From contig JAEZAL010000201.1 in NCBI GenBank assembly GCA_023427705.1, forward strand, positions 1 through 5,580: a DNA stretch of 5,580 bases, given 5' to 3'. The translations under genes and the position numbers were made by a program. Origin of the DNA: Bacillota bacterium. GTDB taxonomy: Bacteria; Bacillota; Clostridia; Clostridiales; Clostridiaceae. Position 1 is the stretch's first letter, and each line of letters starts with the position of its first letter. A model generated the notes under the pieces. That model worked only from the letters and a program-made list of their open reading frames with translations, did no database searches and was not told the origin of the DNA. Below, in pieces: positions 4,974 to 5,580 of the stretch.

Positions 4974-5580
4974 TTTATAATTAATAATTATGATATTTAT
5001 ATTTTAGTTAAGTTAATATTAAGTATATATATAGGGTGGACAAGTATAGATGAAAATAAGCTTACTTTAATAGTAGTATCATTTATAGTAATTTATATTA
5101 TAATTATTTTCATTAAGGGAATGTTAGCAAATAATAAAACTTATTTTAATGGGATTTCTGTAATTGAGGGAGTTTTAATATTATTTATTATTAAATATAT
5201 ACCTTTAGCTATTTTAATGTTTAGCATATTGATGGTGGAGTATATTGTAAAAGAAAAGAAGCCTATTTTTACCCTATCATTTAGTTTTTTACCAATAACT
5301 TTTCTGATAAATAATAGTAATTTTAAGAATGTAATTATAATATTTACTCTATTAATAGTATTAATAATTAGTAATGAAAATAAAAATAATAAAATAAAAG
5401 ATATAGATTTAAATCAAGAAGAACAACGAAAGAAAATATATAGTTTGCAGAAAAAGTTAGCTGATGAAAGAAATATACAGGAACAAATTCTTTATACAGC
5501 AAGATTAGAAGAAAGAAATAAAATATCAGCAAGGCTTCATGATAAAATAGGACATACTATTTCAGGTACATTGCTACAGT
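4971..5580 (+). CDS. Membrane sensor histidine kinase, NarL/DesK type (start uncertain, C-terminus cut by window edge)
   Basis: The reading frame is open from 4899 through the window end. About 203 residues are visible counting from the GTG at 4971. Several hydrophobic segments (about 9-23, 31-48, 62-74, 79-92, 99-113, 119-134) give five or six membrane spans with almost no extracellular loop. A charged, coiled-coil-like linker (about 136-180) leads into ERNKISARLHDKIGHTISG, the HisKA_3 dimerisation box with phospho-acceptor His190 followed by Asp191. This pattern marks kinases that pair with LuxR/NarL-type response regulators. The ATPase domain and any partner regulator lie beyond the edge. 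There is no ATG near the 5' end: the choices are TTG 4965, GTG 4971, or ATT 4980, which is best spaced from the ribosome binding site. The signal sensed is unknown; such spans may sense the membrane itself. Confidence 0.88.
   Translation, partial: MFIINNYDIYILVKLILSIYIGWTSIDENKLTLIVVSFIVIYIIIIFIKGMLANNKTYFNGISVIEGVLILFIIKYIPLAILMFSILMVEYIVKEKKPIFTLSFSFLPITFLINNSNFKNVIIIFTLLIVLIISNENKNNKIKDIDLNQEEQRKKIYSLQKKLADERNIQEQILYTARLEERNKISARLHDKIGHTISGTLLQ

Noticed and set aside
4990..5007. ATG at 4990 as the kinase start
   Set aside because: It is out of frame with the kinase and reaches a stop after five codons.
5033..5040. AGGGTGGA, reminiscent of the T-box AGGGTGG motif
   Set aside because: It lies inside the kinase coding frame (Gly-Trp codons), with no specifier loop or terminator structure around it.
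1..5580. CRISPR array, tRNA/rRNA gene, insertion sequence or toxin-antitoxin pair
   Set aside because: No spaced direct repeats, RNA-gene signatures, transposase frames or paired small genes were seen in the window.

Overview
The window is very AT-rich, with A/T-ending codons, strong AGGAGG-type ribosome binding sites and compact hairpin terminators. This, together with the protein families, points to a low-GC Gram-positive anaerobe, most likely Clostridium or a close relative (inference; no rRNA or species marker is present).

Layout: (1) Positions 1-958, minus strand: tRNA 2-selenouridine synthase (SelU/MnmH), its C-terminus cut off by the left edge. It has a consensus-like promoter at 1000-1028 in the divergent intergenic region. 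(2) Positions 1108-1428, plus strand: a single-domain rhodanese. (3) Positions 1543-3240, plus strand: a CoA-disulfide/persulfide reductase with a C-terminal rhodanese domain (CoADR-RHD), preceded by an inverted repeat that may be an operator and closed by a strong terminator at 3276-3313. (4) Positions 3496-4713, plus strand: peptidase T (PepT) with all expected metal ligands, its own candidate promoters and a terminator. (5) Positions 4714-4970: no gene, but rich in hairpins and with imperfect A-rich inverted ends, so possibly a mobile-element-like intergenic repeat and/or a structured leader. (6) Positions 4971-5580, plus strand: the N-terminal part of a membrane histidine kinase of the NarL/DesK type (HisKA_3), cut off by the right edge just after its phospho-acceptor histidine. 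Its start codon is not canonical in any obvious way.

Functionally, the first three genes form a sulfur/selenium-transfer neighbourhood. Three separate rhodanese domains, each with an intact catalytic cysteine, lie within 3.3 kb. The rhodanese and CoADR-RHD plausibly handle persulfide sulfur (sulfane sulfur transfer and NAD(P)H-dependent persulfide reduction). SelU uses its rhodanese domain for tRNA wobble-uridine selenation. PepT and the kinase look like independent units. No wholly new system is evident. The most unusual signals are the structured region at 4717-4962, the kinase start with a strong Shine-Dalgarno sequence correctly placed for an AUU codon, and the palindrome ahead of CoADR-RHD.
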